Source of the DNA: Chrysogorgia sp. JL179-B06
Lineage: Eukaryota; Cnidaria; Anthozoa; Scleralcyonacea; Chrysogorgiidae
NCBI GenBank assembly: GCA_035772405.1
Contig: JAYKKM010000044.1
Location: 2,463,501 to 2,527,500 of the forward strand
Reading direction: 5' to 3'
DNA: 64,000 nt
Position 1 is the stretch's first letter; every line of letters starts with the position of its first letter. A program made the translations under genes and the position numbers. The notes beneath the pieces are model-generated. The model saw nothing but the letters and a program-made list of their open reading frames with translations, did no database searches and had not been told where the DNA came from. This document shows, in pieces, positions 1 through 31,296 of the stretch.

Positions 1-1
1 T

Positions 2-286
2 CAGCGGCAAGAAATCGTCTTCTGGACGATCTTTTTTAGTATCCGCGAGAGATGCCTATATTATTCAACCTCGTTCCCAGGGCCTTTTCCCTTTTTGAAA
101 TTGGTAAGGCCCTGGGAACGAGGTTGGCCTATTATATTATAATATACATCATAGAACTGCATGCTAACCCCAAAACAACTTAGATCCTAACCCTAACCTA
201 CGTGATACAGGAAAGCTAAGTAAAAATCCTATTACTAACCTTAATACTAATAAAAGGATCGTCCAGAAGACGATTGCTTGCCGCTG
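2..286. mobile_element. TIR miniature with 30-bp ends and a nested palindrome
   Basis: Ends CAGCGGCAAGAAATCGTCTT... and its inverted copy at 257-286 (one mismatch over 30 bases). A 60-bp palindrome with the AACCTCGTTCCCAGGGCC end lies at about 65-127, and a telomere-like cctaaccctaacc stretch follows. The left flank is cut by the window edge, so the target duplication cannot be read. Confidence 0.7.
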
Positions 287-651
287 ACCGGGATAAATGG
301 CGTGCTCATCTCACCTACGTTTTCGGCGGGAAACGTCTGAAAACAAATGGTTGTTTTGAATTAGGAGTGGACTTGAATATTGACACGCAAGTTGCCCGTG
401 CTGCTGCAGCAGCACTGTAAGCTAGCAGTCGCACATTTGTCCGTATCTCGACCATGGTATAGATGAGGTATAATGGAGACCAAATTATTGTCTTTAATCA
501 CGCAAATCAACCACGGTCTACTGTCTTATAAATTCTGGTGGTGAACCGCTGAAACAAATTAGCGGTTTGAAGGCTCACCCAGATAAACCAAATGTCCAAA
601 TTGTGGGCTCGGCTCGGGCGGTACGGAAATCCAAGATGGCGTCTCAAGCGG

Positions 652-891
652 GCAAAGAGAGGAATCCAGTCCGGCATATCCATTGTACCCAATCCCCAAA
701 ACAACAAAGATCCTAACCCTAACCCCCCACCTAACTAGTTTTCTAATCCTAACCCATCGCCCAATTAGTTTTCTAACCCTAACCCCCCGCCTAATTAGTT
801 TTCTAAGTTAGTTTTCTAAACCTAACCCCCCGCCTAATTAGTTTTCTAAGTTAGTTTTCTAATCCTAACCCCCGGACTGGATTCCTCTCTT
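652..891. repeat. Inverted-repeat-flanked array of telomere-like units
   Basis: AGAGAGGAATCCAGTCCGG at 655-673 is inverted at 872-890. Between them four to five copies of (C/A)CTAACCCCCCGCCTAATTAGTTTTCTAA-type units alternate with cctaacccta. Confidence 0.65.
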
Positions 892-2240
892 TAGCCGCTA
901 GTGCGGGCAAAATCTCAAGCGACCAGAACAAGGCAAATCACTTTACGTTACTCTCACTAAATTAAAAACTAACTGACAAAAATCGTTTCATGTCTGTCAC
1001 GACGCTCTGAAACATCAGTATGATCGGACAAATTGACAATTTCCGTTCGTAATGTTCGGATTTTGGATAATTGGTTCGATGTCCTTTCAGTGGTGAGACT
1101 TGTTGCTTTCATTTTACTGACTCGTTGTTTTTATTTCACTATTATTTCGAAGTAGTATATCACATATATTAATCAGACTGCAGCATTTGAAGTATTCGGG
1201 TATGGGAAGTATAAATAGGGCCCATAGTCGCATGATTATCAAGCAGATTTATATCAACCTTTTATTCTTACTTCCATGTTTACTTCCATGTTTGCAGGAC
1301 GAAAATGAATGATGAGCCACAACGACGATGACCCACAAGAAATTGAAAATAATAATCTAGGAATACAGGACCAGAAATTAGTGTCGCGCAAGCGCCTTGA
1401 GATAAAAATGTAGTTTTAAAATGTAGTTTTATTTATTCCATTGTCTATCCATTGCTTTTCATTTATTATTCATGGTTTAACCTAAAACGAATTTTTGTGA
1501 AACTCTTATATTAAAAAAGTGTGGTCTTTCGAAATTAATGTGTCGTCGGACTCGTCTTAGTTCAAAAGTAGATGTAGAAATGTATTAAATATGGTTTAAG
1601 ATTAAAGTTAGAGTTTAAGTTTGTTTTGAACAATCGGGACATGAAAAACAATATACTTAACATCAGCAGAATGTCAGATTTGCCGAAAGCAACATGTATC
1701 AAAAGTATATTTTGAGTTTTGTAAGATATAACACTAATTACTAAATTGTGTCGTCTAGATTTTAAAAACAATGTCTTTCTTGTTATTCCATATAGCAATA
1801 AACATAAAAACAATATAAGTTCGGGAAAACTTGAATATATAGCATTTCACGATAAAAGTTGCAAGTGAAACATAGAGGAAAAGTTACTGTAGACCAGTAC
1901 GTCAGTTCTGAAAAGAACTTGTAGATATTACTATTAGTGCGTAAAAACTTGTATTTTTGTAGTCGTTCAACATTGTTTACCTTTCTGTGTTTTCCAGTCC
2001 GATTTCTTCGTCATTTATTAAACGTTTCCATCGCAAAATAATCAGATATCACCAAAAACAGAGTTCTTTTTCGATATAAAAATATGATTTTCTAGGTTTC
2101 TTTTCGTCCATATTGGTTCATTTCACCGCTGACACAAAAGAGAGCCAAGGTTTTACCAATAGATTGCCTCATTTGATTGGTTCAAGTGATATGAGTATGA
2201 AAAGGCTTTTTTATTGGTCAAATTCGTCATTACAGTGTTT
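892..2240. other. No gene seen
   Basis: AT-rich sequence without conserved coding signal on either strand. I see no TIRs or tandem units here. Confidence 0.5.
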
Positions 2241-2661
2241 GTGTTGTTTTGAAGACGAAAAGCTCTTACAACAATGTATTCTTAATGTTACTTATAAAAC
2301 TAATTACAGTTTCATTATATTAAGATAAAGCTGACTACATATATTACCACTATGAACAAAAAACTATTAATTTAAAAAAAGAAGACTTAACATATACTTA
2401 ACATATCAAAGCTTCTAATTTCCTGTGGTAATGAATTCCACAGTTTTGGTGCTGCAACAGAGAATGTTCTGTCTCCACGAGTCACCGTTTTGGGTTTTGG
2501 CTCAAGTAGCAGATTTCGGTTAGCTGATCTTAAAGTATACGATTAGGTTTATATATAACCAGAATCTTATCCCGGCATTACCACCATATATACAGAACTC
2601 GTGACTAGGCTCTCGGCAACGAAAAAAAAAGTGAAATGCCAAATATTACCAGTAATATAAA

Positions 2662-2825
2662 TAGGTATATAGCAAAGTGAAAAGGTGGTAAACTGCCAAT
2701 ATTTTTAGTGACGAAATACTGACGTTTCGAGCGGAGTCCTTCATCAGAGTAAGAGGCTCGAAACGTCAGTATTTCGTGACTAAAAATCTTTGCAGTTTAC
2801 CACCTTTTCACTTTGCTATATATCC
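2662..2825. repeat. Long hairpin from a Penelope-type terminal repeat
   Basis: About 70-base arms starting tatatagcaaagtgaaaagg and ending at the inverted copy, around a centre ggagtccttcatcagagtaa. The same arm occurs singly at 13074-13160 and, degraded, at 22037-22230. Confidence 0.75.
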
Positions 2826-3060
2826 GAAACACTGTCTACGCAGCACTCTACTTTTTTACTGCAATATAAATAGCTGCCTGCAGGCCATGTAAAGCTTTGA
2901 AAGTAATTATCAGTATCTTAAAAACAATCCTTGATCTCACTGGCAACCAGTGAAGATTACGAAGCACAGGGGAGATATGCTCTGATTTTTTAACTTTACT
3001 GAGTCTAGCAGCTGTATTTTGAATTCGCTGTAACTTGCTCAATAGCGCTCCGTCGAGATG

Positions 3061-3215
3061 ACGTCAGTACCGATGTTTGTCCGCTTTTACCCATAATTCT
3101 TGCGGCCATAACAAAAGAAATAGCTCATTTTCAATCATTTGTGAGTCAAATTTGGTTTGTTTGTCCGCTTTTTGAGCTATTAATAGCAGCCAGACTACGC
3201 TATTCAGCTTCTGGT
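3061..3215 (-). repeat. Dispersed 155-bp repeat, copy A
   Basis: Matches 38046-38200 in the opposite orientation at roughly 90% identity by eye, with AAAAGCGGACAAACA at both ends. Inserted in the LINE relic. Confidence 0.65.
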
Positions 3216-4763
3216 AAGCCATAAAGGATGCTATTGCAGCTGTCAAGTCTCGATGTTATAAATGCATGCACCAACTTCTCACAGTCCTTTTTACTCAAAT
3301 ATTTCCTGATCTTGCGGATATTTCTGATAGCCAAAGTGGCCGATTTATTTACATGAGTATTTAATGTAGATGTCTATCAACAGCAACACCGAGATCGCGT
3401 GCAACCGGAACCGGTTGGATTATCACATCATTGACACATATTTCTGGCATTGGTTCACAATGCATAAAACGTGATGATAGATTATCTTACATATAAGACA
3501 ATTCAGAGTAAACCAGTTGGTGATGTCCTAATACATAACTCAAGTTTAGCTAGAGCAGCAGATCGATCACATGGAGATTTTATAGGCATATACAGCTGCA
3601 TGTGTCATCAGCGTACATTATGCAACCAAGGCCATGGGCTTTGATCACATCTTCCAATGGCGCAAAGAAGAGTGAAAACAGAAGTGGACCCAGGGTCCCA
3701 GAACAGAACCCTGAGGTACAGCATATTGCAATGGTTTATTTATGGAATGCGTATTCTTCACCACAACTGACTGTACCATCAGAAAAGTATGAGTGAGTTC
3801 CACTAAACCCATAACGATGTTTAAGTCTCCAATAGAACGGTGTCAATATAGAATGGTGTCGAACGCAGTGATAAGTCCAACAGTATACCAACACTATATA
3901 CTTCCTGATTTTAATCAAGTGCGTAAAGGATTTCATTGAAAACACGCAGAAGTGCTGTCTCTGTGCTATGAAAGTGTCTATAAGCAGATTGCATTTTTGC
4001 ACTAAGGAGGTTATTAGTAATAGGTTTATAGTTAGGGAATTGCTCTTTAATTGTTTTTTTAAAAGATTCATCCATTTTATGATAATAGCTAAAGCACACT
4101 TATTCATGCAGAAACACAATACTTCTCGTGAATAAAGATTTTCATATAAAGATTTTTTATATAAAGATTTTTATATAAAGATTTTTTGTATAAAGATCGT
4201 ATTTTACATTAACATAATTATAGTTTCAACACATAATGATAATTCTCGCACAACAACATTCAAATTTAAGAACTACCACGATATAGCTCTTTACAAGAAT
4301 CACTTTTCAGCAAAATTGAAAGTACAATTATTGAACACACAACTCGACATGTTCGTGTTAACATTTGATACCCTCTCACCTTCACTCGCACGCATCGGGA
4401 AATTACTCAACATTTCGTCGGGAACGTCAAATCTAAAATCAGCCAAATTGAAGTCTATTAAATCCTTACATTCTTCTTTCAAATCACTGTTCGCCCTCTC
4501 TGTTATATTCCTTGGAGGTCCTAAAATAGTACTCACACGCTTTTCTTGCTCTTCGTTTTTTGGTTATCGAAATCTTCGCTTTGGAGGCATATCAAAGACA
4601 AACGCTGCCGAGAATGTAGGCTTCGGCATTACCACGCCTCGGCATTTAAAATTCATATTCAAATTTTTGGTAGAGGACAACCAAGTTGCTATTCCCTAGA
4701 GATTTTATTTTCTATTTAAATTTAGAGATTTTATTTTCTATTTCTGTTTCTCATTCACACTTT

Positions 4764-4856
4764 TTGAAGCTATTCAAAACACTCGCATCACGTGTTTTAT
4801 CAGATATAAAACACTCGGGCTACGCCCTCGTGTTTTATATCTGATAAAACACTGCT
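4764..4856. repeat. Palindrome with TACGCCC loop
   Basis: gttttatcagatataaaacactcg is inverted at 4828-4851 as cgtgttttatatctgataaaac around gggctacgccct. No coding content. Confidence 0.7.
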
Positions 4857-4889
4857 GCTCGTTTTTTAAATAGTACATGATATAACTAT

Positions 4890-5022
4890 CATGATTGGAG
4901 GTCCACAAGTATATCAGTCTGTGACTGTAATGTGTTTAACCTCATTAAATAAAGTTATTGATTGATTGATTGATAATGTCAGTTATTGGGGATAACTGAT
5001 AATGTCAGTTATTGGGGCAGCT
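4890..5022 (+). mobile_element. LINE 3' tail with (ATTG)n end and a duplicated 20-mer
   Basis: The 3' end aataaagttattgattgattgattg is followed by two copies of tgataatgtcagttattggg separated by a few bases, inside the older minus-strand LINE. It reads as a heavily 5'-truncated LINE insertion. Confidence 0.6.
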
Positions 5023-6069
5023 AACACGTCAAGAGATTCCTTTAGCAGATGTACAGGATCTAAGGCACAGGACTTAGACGAGTACTGTTTGATAGTGTTA
5101 CAGACAAAGTTTTCAGATACAGCAGTAAATTCACTGAGTGAGCTTTTACAACAAGTAGAGTCAACAGCTATAGATAGCTTCTTAACTGACTCATGTGTAC
5201 TAGTAAGTTTATCTCGAAGTAACTGAATCTTAGTTGAAAAATAACAACCAAAAGTATCAGCCAGGTCATGCGAAGAATCATGTGATGGCAGTAAAGGAAT
5301 AGATTTTACTCGGAACATCCCCTCAATCATGTGAAATAGCGGATTCTGATCAGAGTTAGATATCTTAGCCTTATAATAATCTGTTTTTGCAAAATCAATT
5401 GCCTTTGCGTATATACGACATTGTCCGTTGTACAATTGATGATGAACATGAAGGCGTGTAGAGAAATTTACGTTCAAACTGTCGTTTTTGTTTCTTCATA
5501 ACTCTTAAGCTATCATTAAACCATGGAGGATTTGGGCGAAGGGTAATTGAGCGTGTCCGTTTGGGTGCGTGTTTGTCCAAAAGCTCAGATAATACACAAT
5601 TGAACTGTTCAGTAGCAGTGTTTACATCAGATAAGGACGAACAAATTAATTGCGAATCAAGGATATCTTTTCGTCATGCCTGTACGACGTAAATCTCGAT
5701 GATTAATAACTTTTTTTAGAGGATCGGGGTCTCAGAAAATCCATGCTGCAAACAACAACACTGTGATCTTAAGGTGAATCAGAGAAGATCTCCATGGCAG
5801 TAGACAGCAAACTATCCTCCTGACGATCAATAATAAGGTCCAGTGGCAGTGTGTGGCCACAGCGATGAGTCGGAACTTTGTGAGGTGCAATGGAAAAATT
5901 TAGACCTTTTTCTAGACCGCTCCTTTCCAAGTCAGGTAACTCTTTCAAAGATGGTTTTGTAGAACTAGATACCATGTTTTCGCAGACAAACAACGCAATT
6001 TTTGGTTGTGCCTTGATCTAGTTTTTGAGACTCCATTCTCGGTCTCACAAAAACAAATCTTAGGTAGTT

Positions 6070-6560
6070 TCAACGTAAAAGTTGCTCAAAAACCTTTCTT
6101 CACGTTGGGTCATATTTTTGCAAAACTTAAGGATCATATTGCGAAGGAAAGACGCTATTTATTCCATTCCGTGCAATGACTGTGATCAGGAGTACATCGG
6201 TCAGACTAAACGTCAGTTTCGTACGCGTTTGAAAGAACACCAAAAGGTTGTTTTGTTTTCAAAAAAGGAAAATTCTGCTTTGTCGGAGTGCGCGTGCATA
6301 AATTGCGTGGGAAAATTCCAAAATTATTACCACTAACCGCGGTACCATCAGAGACGTTGTCTGGATGGAGGCTTGGCATACGAATAGCGCCCACGCCCCA
6401 TTGAATCGCGATGACGGTGGTTTATTAATTACCAGAAGCTTATTTGCATCTTGTTAATAGATAACGTCATCATCGGTTCTATGAGGGTATAAATAGGGAT
6501 CCTAACTTTACAACGATCACCCCTGATGAAGACACTAGATTGGAGTGTCGAAACGTTGGG
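6070..6560 (+). pseudogene. Penelope-like retroelement 3' end with GIY-YIG endonuclease
   Basis: Reads KVAQKPFFTLGHIFAKLKDH then AIYSIPCNDCDQEYIGQTKR and QFRTRLKEHQK: the GIY-YIG (here IYS...YIG) nuclease joined to the reverse transcriptase in Penelope-like elements. A frameshift after CACI, then EAWHTNSAHAPLNRDDGG in another frame. The 3' flank has ITPDEDTR and GAAACGTTGGG, usual in this group. 5'-truncated and shifted. Confidence 0.85.
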
Positions 6561-6961
6561 TTATGGACAGTAACTTTTAAAATTATGTTCAAAAAACTTT
6601 TTAAAGCCAGAGCAGCGTCAAACTATGTCTGTTCTATAGTCCTCCATCTTTATTTTCGAGCGACAGCTATTGTCCGTCGGTTTTCGGGATTTACCTATAT
6701 ACAGACAATAGACGATTGTTTACAGCATAGACACTAGGCCTTCTATTTTGATTTTCGTTTTTTCCGGAGAATTCGGAGCTTATTTATACTACAGGAGCCT
6801 GGGGACTAAAAGGGGGCGGGGCGGCATCAGCATCCGTGACGTCATGCAGCGAATTTGCCCCCCAGCCCCCATAGCGGTTGCGCACGGAAAAGCCATTCTA
6901 GGCTGGGTTGTTTGTAGGTATCAGCCAATCGAGACAGAGTAGATAATGCATAATAATGTGT

Positions 6962-6967
6962 TTTAAT
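6962..6967 (-). terminator. Candidate FBXO7 poly(A) signal (ATTAAA)
   Basis: ATTAAA on the minus strand 170 bases downstream of the FBXO7 stop. No competing AATAAA was seen closer to the stop. Cleavage site not determined. Confidence 0.35.
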
Positions 6968-7135
6968 AGACCCTGTTGTGATCGAGCAGGGAACTGCTAA
7001 CTATAATATTGGTACATTACAACGCTAACTTTGTGTAGCCACTCGACAACATCACTCGGGTCAGAAAACGTAAAGACATTGATCTTTCAAGCTACAAACT
7101 AGCACACCGAAAAACTTCGTAATATACAATTTGTT

Positions 7136-25538
<18,403 letters not shown>

Positions 25539-25716
25539 GTCACATTCTTTCCACTATAAACTTGTTACTTCGACATATATCACTAAAAACCTACTCTGGG
25601 CCTCTGGCATCTTTATCGCCATTTTTGGGTGCGCACTAGATCTATGTTGAGCCCGCCAAAACCATTAACCCAGCGGTAACATGTTCGTCGTAAATATTAC
25701 GAACCATTTCGCCAAA

Positions 25717-26484
25717 CCACAGGTAGCCCAAGCTCATTATATGGCGTCTTTAATATATTTTTTACTTTACTCTTTTTCTCTTTACTTTAAACTATTTTTA
25801 ACTATTAACCATTAAAAGGTATATTTTTGCTTTTGTTTGTGATTTTGATGAGATTTTGCATGGCATCCTCTCCGAAATCCTAAAGAAGAACGCTGAACGC
25901 TTGTACTGCAGGCTACATGTAATTTTATAAATAACCGTCAGTTTATAAACAGTTTTAGTATCGCAAAAATTCCACAAAAATACAAACATTTTTTAACTTT
26001 TAACTGCATCTACCTGTTCTTTGTCATTTCCTTTATCTTTTGTGAAAGTTTGAAACCATTTTGTTCAGAATTGAAGTACTTGTACTCGTGGGAATAATCA
26101 ACACGTTTTGAGACCTCTCAAAACGTGTTGATTATTCCCACGAGTACAAGTACTTCAATTCTGAACAAAATGGTTTCAAACTTTCACAAAAGATAAAGGA
26201 AATGACAAAGAACAGGTAGATTTTTGTGGAATTTTTGCGATACTAAAACTGTTTATAAACTGACGGTTATTTATAAAATTACATGTAGCCTGCAGTACAA
26301 GCGTTCAGCGTTCTTCTTTAGGATTTCGGAGAGGATGCCATGCAAAATCTCATCAAAATCACAAACAAAAGCAAAAATATACCTTTTAATGGTTAATAGT
26401 TAAAAATAGTTTAAAGTAAAGAGAAAAAGAGTAAAGTAAAAAATATATTAAAGACGCCATATAATGAGCTTGGGCTACCTGTGG
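25717..26484. repeat. Near-perfect palindrome of 768 bp
   Basis: Left arm 25717-26113, right arm 26116-26484, centre gagaCCtctc. The arms match almost throughout; the left has about 28 extra bases (around 25983-26008, acaaacattttttaactttt). No transposase, no visible target duplication. Confidence 0.92.
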
Positions 26485-26589
26485 CCAAACGCTCGGAAGT
26501 TCGGAAAACTGCCAAAATAGTGAAATAGTTAGACTTGCTTGAAGTCTGCCTCTTTGTTTGTTTTGGGTTTGTTCAAAGACGGGTTTGTT

Positions 26590-26680
26590 TCGCGAGTGGT
26601 TTGGTTTCAAAGACGAGTTTGTTTCGAGAATACAATCCGTATTCTCGAAACAAACCCGTCTTTAAACAAACCCGAAACAA
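26590..26680. repeat. Small palindrome (gtttgtttcgagaatac)
   Basis: gacgagtttgtttcgagaatac then gtattctcgaaacaaacccg. Confidence 0.75.
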
Positions 26681-27320
26681 TCAAGAGGCAGATTTGGAGA
26701 CGAAGTCTATGAAATAGTGTGGAATTGTCTAACGTTTCGAGCGAAGGCCCTTCCTTAGAGAGTGAAAACGTAAACTGTGAAATAATGACTGAGTGATTAT
26801 TAATTTACGTTTCACTTTCTGACGAAGTTTCCACAAATATATTTTGAAACCTCGCAGCATACGCTGTTGCGATTGATATTTTGAAATCCCGAATAACGTC
26901 GTTCGCCTTTTGGAAAGTATCTACATATCCGTTTTGACTATATCGATGATAAAATCAAATTCACTGGTCTAGGATTGAGAGCGTTTTGCGACTGTTTTAC
27001 GACGAATATGTCACCGCTGGGTTAGTGGTGTTGGCGGGCTCAACATGGTTCTCCCATTTTTGGCGATAACCGCCATATTTTTCGCGAACTCAGCTTCGTA
27101 CCCAGTCCGCTGGGAAAGAAAATGGAAACCGTTTATTACTCGGGCTCTGTTTTCCTTTTTATTTATGTCGAGAATCTGCAATACCGATAGGCTTTGCGAA
27201 ACATGCAAGAAATGCAGTCAACCCGATAGGCATTGCAAAATGCTAATGAGTGTGACATATCAACCATAAATATCATTTCGGAGACAATATTGTGCTGCCA
27301 GAGAAATGTGACCTAATTCA

Positions 27321-28031
27321 TTAAGGTAGTAAGATCCCTCTGAATACATTTTTAATACCATACAATATAACAATTAACCCTTACAACCATTTGATAGAAC
27401 ATATGACAAATAATATTTCCACACAAAAAGTTTGCATAAATTATGCTAATTAGCTGACGAAATGGCCGCCGATTGGTCAAAATCTGGATATACTTCAAAC
27501 AAGATTTCTCAGGCAGTTTTAGAGATAAGGTCCTGAAAGTTTCTGAGTTTATAGCTTATATACTAAGGCATATTCTGGTGGTAGCATTTTCAATATAAAC
27601 TTTCAGCTATTTGACATGCTTTTTCTTTTTTTTTTAATTTCCACCACCTAAATTATATTAATTATTGTCAGATAATTCAACAAGTATGAATCAGATTCAA
27701 AATTCCTACCACAATTCCCTAGATATTCCTGTTAGGAGGCTGTGGTGAAAATGTTATTGAAATATATGGGAAAATGAGGGAGAAATAGTGTTTGGAAAAT
27801 GGAAAATTTGTTGAAAAATGCATTCTGGTAAATAGCTGAAAACAATAGGCAAACGTTTGACATTTTTAGTCAGTGATGTATGATTCAAACTAACCAACAC
27901 TAGCTACGCTAGTGAGCACCATTCTCATACACATTCCCCTCCTTTTGTTCATTTTGATCTTGGAAGCCCTTTTTCACTGCCCGCAGATGCTTCCGATTAA
28001 AAATGTATTCAGAGGGATCTTGCTACCTTAA
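27321..28031. mobile_element. TTAA-flanked TIR element (711 bp)
   Basis: TTAA-GGTAGTAAGATCCCTCTG... and inverted ...CAGAGGGATCTTGCTACC-TTAA; 36-base ends with one mismatch. No transposase frame inside. Confidence 0.88.
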
Positions 28032-28187
28032 ACGTGTATGGTACACTTTAACGCTATACTAGAGATCTTAATATCGACTTATTCACTCAAATCCTCACCT
28101 GCAGTCTATCATACGGAATGCAGGAAAGGAGCCAAATTGCTGGGTTGACGTCACATCATTATCATTTCAGATAAATAAACCTTTCTA

Positions 28188-28475
28188 CAGGGTGTATAAA
28201 AAAAAGCGCAACCTCGGAATTTCCCAAGAAATCCACTTTGTTTTTATTAGCACAAAAGATTTTAGGCCTCTGGGAATTTAACTGTTGTTGATACTTAATT
28301 GTAAACTAAACAACTTACCATTAAATAAATGCATAAATTTCGATTCAATTCTGCTTTACGTGCTTGAGTTTGTAGTAATTAGACAGTTATGCCCCTGGGG
28401 CGAAAATCTTTTGTGTTTAAGAACACAGTGGATTTCTTGGGAAATTCCGAGGTTGCGCTTTTTTTATACACCCTG
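28188..28475. mobile_element. TA-flanked foldback with about 55-bp TIRs
   Basis: CAGGGTGTATAAAAAAAAGC... and inverted ...GCTTTTTTTATACACCCTG, flanked by TA both sides (28186-87, 28476-77). Confidence 0.85.
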
Positions 28476-28555
28476 TAGAACATCAACACAAAGCTCAAAT
28501 CATAAAATTTTTTGTCATTCAACTGTTTAGTTCATGTAGAATATATATCAGTAAT

Positions 28556-29456
28556 ATGGTATTTAGGATGATGGGGACTTTCCAATTTAGAGGATACCTA
28601 AATACCGAGTTAGGAATCGAGGTATACCTCACCAATTTGTTGAAGAAACCAAAATCGTCGTAAATCAAAATACCTCCTGATAGACTTTGGAACAATGCGA
28701 GGAATTTATGAAAATTTAAAAAAAATTAGAATATATTCACGCCATTTCCTCGCATTGTCCCAAGGTCTATCGAGGGTAATAAAATTTGCATTAAATGTGC
28801 CAAATATAATACACATATAAACCGCATACAATGTGAACAACTGAATATGAAAAGGGCAGTGACTGAAGAAGAGGTGCTGGTTATGTAACCTGTGGCACTA
28901 CGACGAATTTTACAAAGACGCTGTATTCGGAAGATCCTGAATAAACGTAAGTTGAAATTTACTTATACATTTCATTTATGTCATAGGGCTTGTTTCGCAC
29001 AAGCCGCCTTTAACCCTTTTGAGAGGTCGCCCGAGGACTGAAACACCCTACTCCAAAGCACTCTGTCTCTTTTCTGATCTTTTATATATCTAACGTTTTC
29101 TTATTTGTCTCTTCCCTCTCGCTTCAAATGCCATGTTCTCTTCGCATAGCTTCTTCCTCTCCTCTGCTATATGCAAGGCGCCTCTCTATACTTTGATCCC
29201 TCGCGTCTTTTCTCTCACGTTCAACACTGTCGCCTTGCATGCTCTGATGTTTGTCATTCTTCCAAATTCTCTCGATTCTTCTTATGCCCAACAACCACAT
29301 TTCATGCATATAGTGACGCCGAATAATATAGTTCCCAGATTTTCTCCAATAAGATAAACTTAATTTTCGTGTCATATACACTTTAATTCATTCTAAAGGG
29401 AGATTCTGTTGAGTATAGATTCTTCTAGTTGAATTTCAATGTCATGAGCAGTATAC
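28556..29456. other. Mostly unassigned; one small foldback
   Basis: gatagactttggaacaatgcg / cgcattgtcccaaggtctatc at 28678-28771. A minus-strand 85-codon frame at 29124-29381 is rich in Arg/Glu but I recognise nothing in it. Confidence 0.5.
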
Positions 29457-29909
29457 AACCTCGTTCCCAGGGCGTTTTGCCTCCACGGTGGAAGGTCGGC
29501 GAAAATGGCCCTGGGATCGGCTGGTCACACGACACCCAGAATTTCTGGGTGTTTAGATATGATCATTTTTGTGGATCTTTGTTCCATTGCCTTTGTCTAC
29601 TTCGTTGACCTGAATAATTGAGAAATATTCAATGCTCTTCAGAGTTGTTCATGTCAGCATTCGTCGGCATAAAAGCAGCTAACAAGCTTAATAATCCACC
29701 ATACATCCATGGTTATCTCTTACAAAAGGTATGAAGAAGCATATATCCAATTTAGCGAAAGCTATCACTTCTAATTTGCTGTAAAATTTGAAGACAGCAT
29801 TCAGACATTATGACAAGCCAATCACATTATAGAGTGGACCAGCCGATCCCAGGGCCATTTTCGCCGACCTTCCACCGTGGATGCAAAATGCCCTGGGAAC
29901 GAGGTTGTA
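29457..29909. mobile_element. Mutator-like miniature, copy 1
   Basis: CAACCTCGTTCCCAGGGC... with about 75-base TIRs (gccttccaccgtgg... shared). Flanks agcagtata / agcagtaca, an imperfect 9-bp duplication. Confidence 0.82.
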
Positions 29910-30387
29910 GCAGTACAAGCAGAGGTTAATTTAATTCTACATTTTTCTATTTTCTGATTTCTTCATAAGTGACAAGTGTTGATTGGCTTACAATTGTAGA
30001 TAGACGCCTCATTCCCAAACTAGAGAATGTGGTGAAGATTTTGACATTTAAAAAATTACAATCAACGATTTACACGTTTAAAAATCTTATAGTCACTAAG
30101 TCAATATGGGAAGTGAGCTGACCTCAGTCCTAATTTGGCACCCAGGGTCAACGGGCTACCACTACGGTTGAATAAATTATAACTGCTTATATAATTTCAA
30201 CATATTAATCCAAGAATCGTGCATATAAAATCACGCCTATTTATAAATCAGGTGATAAAAAGAGTGCGAAAATTACAGACCAATTTCTATTTTATCACGA
30301 TTGTATTTCTAGTTTATAATCAACTTAATAATTCAACTAGAAGCTAGATAGACTTATTAACTTCATGTAAACTTGTCGACGCGTATT

Positions 30388-30995
30388 ATGCACCAGTCAA
30401 TTGAAACCCCGGCCCCCCGATCCCGGGACAGGGCGGGAAATTAACGGGGCCAGACCCGGGATTTAACGCGCATTTAACAGCATGGATCCACTGGGAGACG
30501 GGGAATTTAACACATGTCTTTTTAGCGGGGATTTAACGATTTTTTATGGATTTTGCGGGGAATTTTGATGGTGGGACTGGGTCCAAGTCTCTCCCAGTGT
30601 CTCTCCTTCACGTGAAACAAGATGGCGGACGCTGTAAATCCTTCTATTTTATAATCTTTTGCATCGTTTATTAAACGCTTATTACCTGGCCATCCTCTCT
30701 ATTTCGTACCCTTCTGGAAGAATTGAAAGTTCCACGATCGAGAATTTATTTGGATTAATTGAATTTGTGAGCTGTTTTGAAATGCAAATTACGAACTAAA
30801 TATGCCAATGTGAGATTGCTATTATATGAAATACAGAATCTGAATTTTGTTTGCTGGGTCGGAAGCAAAAATTACCGGGGCCATGGTAGTGGGGATTTTA
30901 ACAAAGAATTTCCCCCGATGAGCGGGGGAAAGTGCTAATATGTTAAATTCCCCGCCCTTTCGTCCCGGGGGTCGGGGTTTCAATTGACTAGTGCA
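30388..30995. mobile_element. GC-rich TIR element (about 600 bp)
   Basis: tgcacCAGTCAATTGAAACCCCGG... and inverted ...CCGGGGTTTCAATTGACTAGTGCA; interior repeats gggatttaacg several times. Confidence 0.78.
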
Positions 30996-31296
30996 TTAAT
31001 CATAGACATAGTGTATAGGTTGCGACAGAGAAGGAGGTGAATAGTAGTCCAAAAGCAGGGCTCGATTTCCATATAAATATCCCCAAATTTAAAACATAGT
31101 GGCTAACCCAAACCTTACCCTAATCCTAACCCTAACCCTACACCTAATATATACTAACCCTAACTCTTACGATAATGTTTTATTTTAGAAATAACAGCTG
31201 ATTTTAATTTCGACTTTTACTACCGATAGTCTATGTGACGTCATTTCGGGATTTTATATGGAAATTCAACCAAAAGCGGGCTTTATTTATCCGCCC

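Larger units (their letters stand above)
2245..5750 (-). pseudogene. Broken LINE retrotransposon, minus strand
   Basis: Remains of a non-LTR reverse transcriptase in several frames. From its 5' side: APKRTRSITLRPNPPWFN linker (5395-5580); SKSCALDPVHLLKESLDVL (about 4983-5477); QSAYRHFHSTETALLRVFNE (3911-4099); VPQGSVLGP near 3700; a YADD-type site near 3600; LQRIQNTAARLSKVKKSEHI (2848-3042); and a 3' region at 2245-2540 that recurs at 61240-61640 and 63095-63250. It is interrupted at about 2541-2875 by SINE/Penelope-type repeats, at about 3061-3215 by a repeat shared with 38046-38200, and at 4130-4980 by other repeats. Many stops and shifts: dead. Confidence 0.85.
25618..27066. repeat. Outer inverted duplication upstream of FBXO7
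   Basis: About 75 bases at 25618-25694 (ending ...acccagcggtaacatgttcgtcgtaaa) recur inverted at 26999-27066. They frame the large palindrome and a 500-bp spacer. The left copy begins about 80 bases upstream of the FBXO7 start codon. Confidence 0.8.

Noticed and set aside
690..870. True telomere
   Set aside because: Units are degenerate, short and internal, bounded by inverted repeats.
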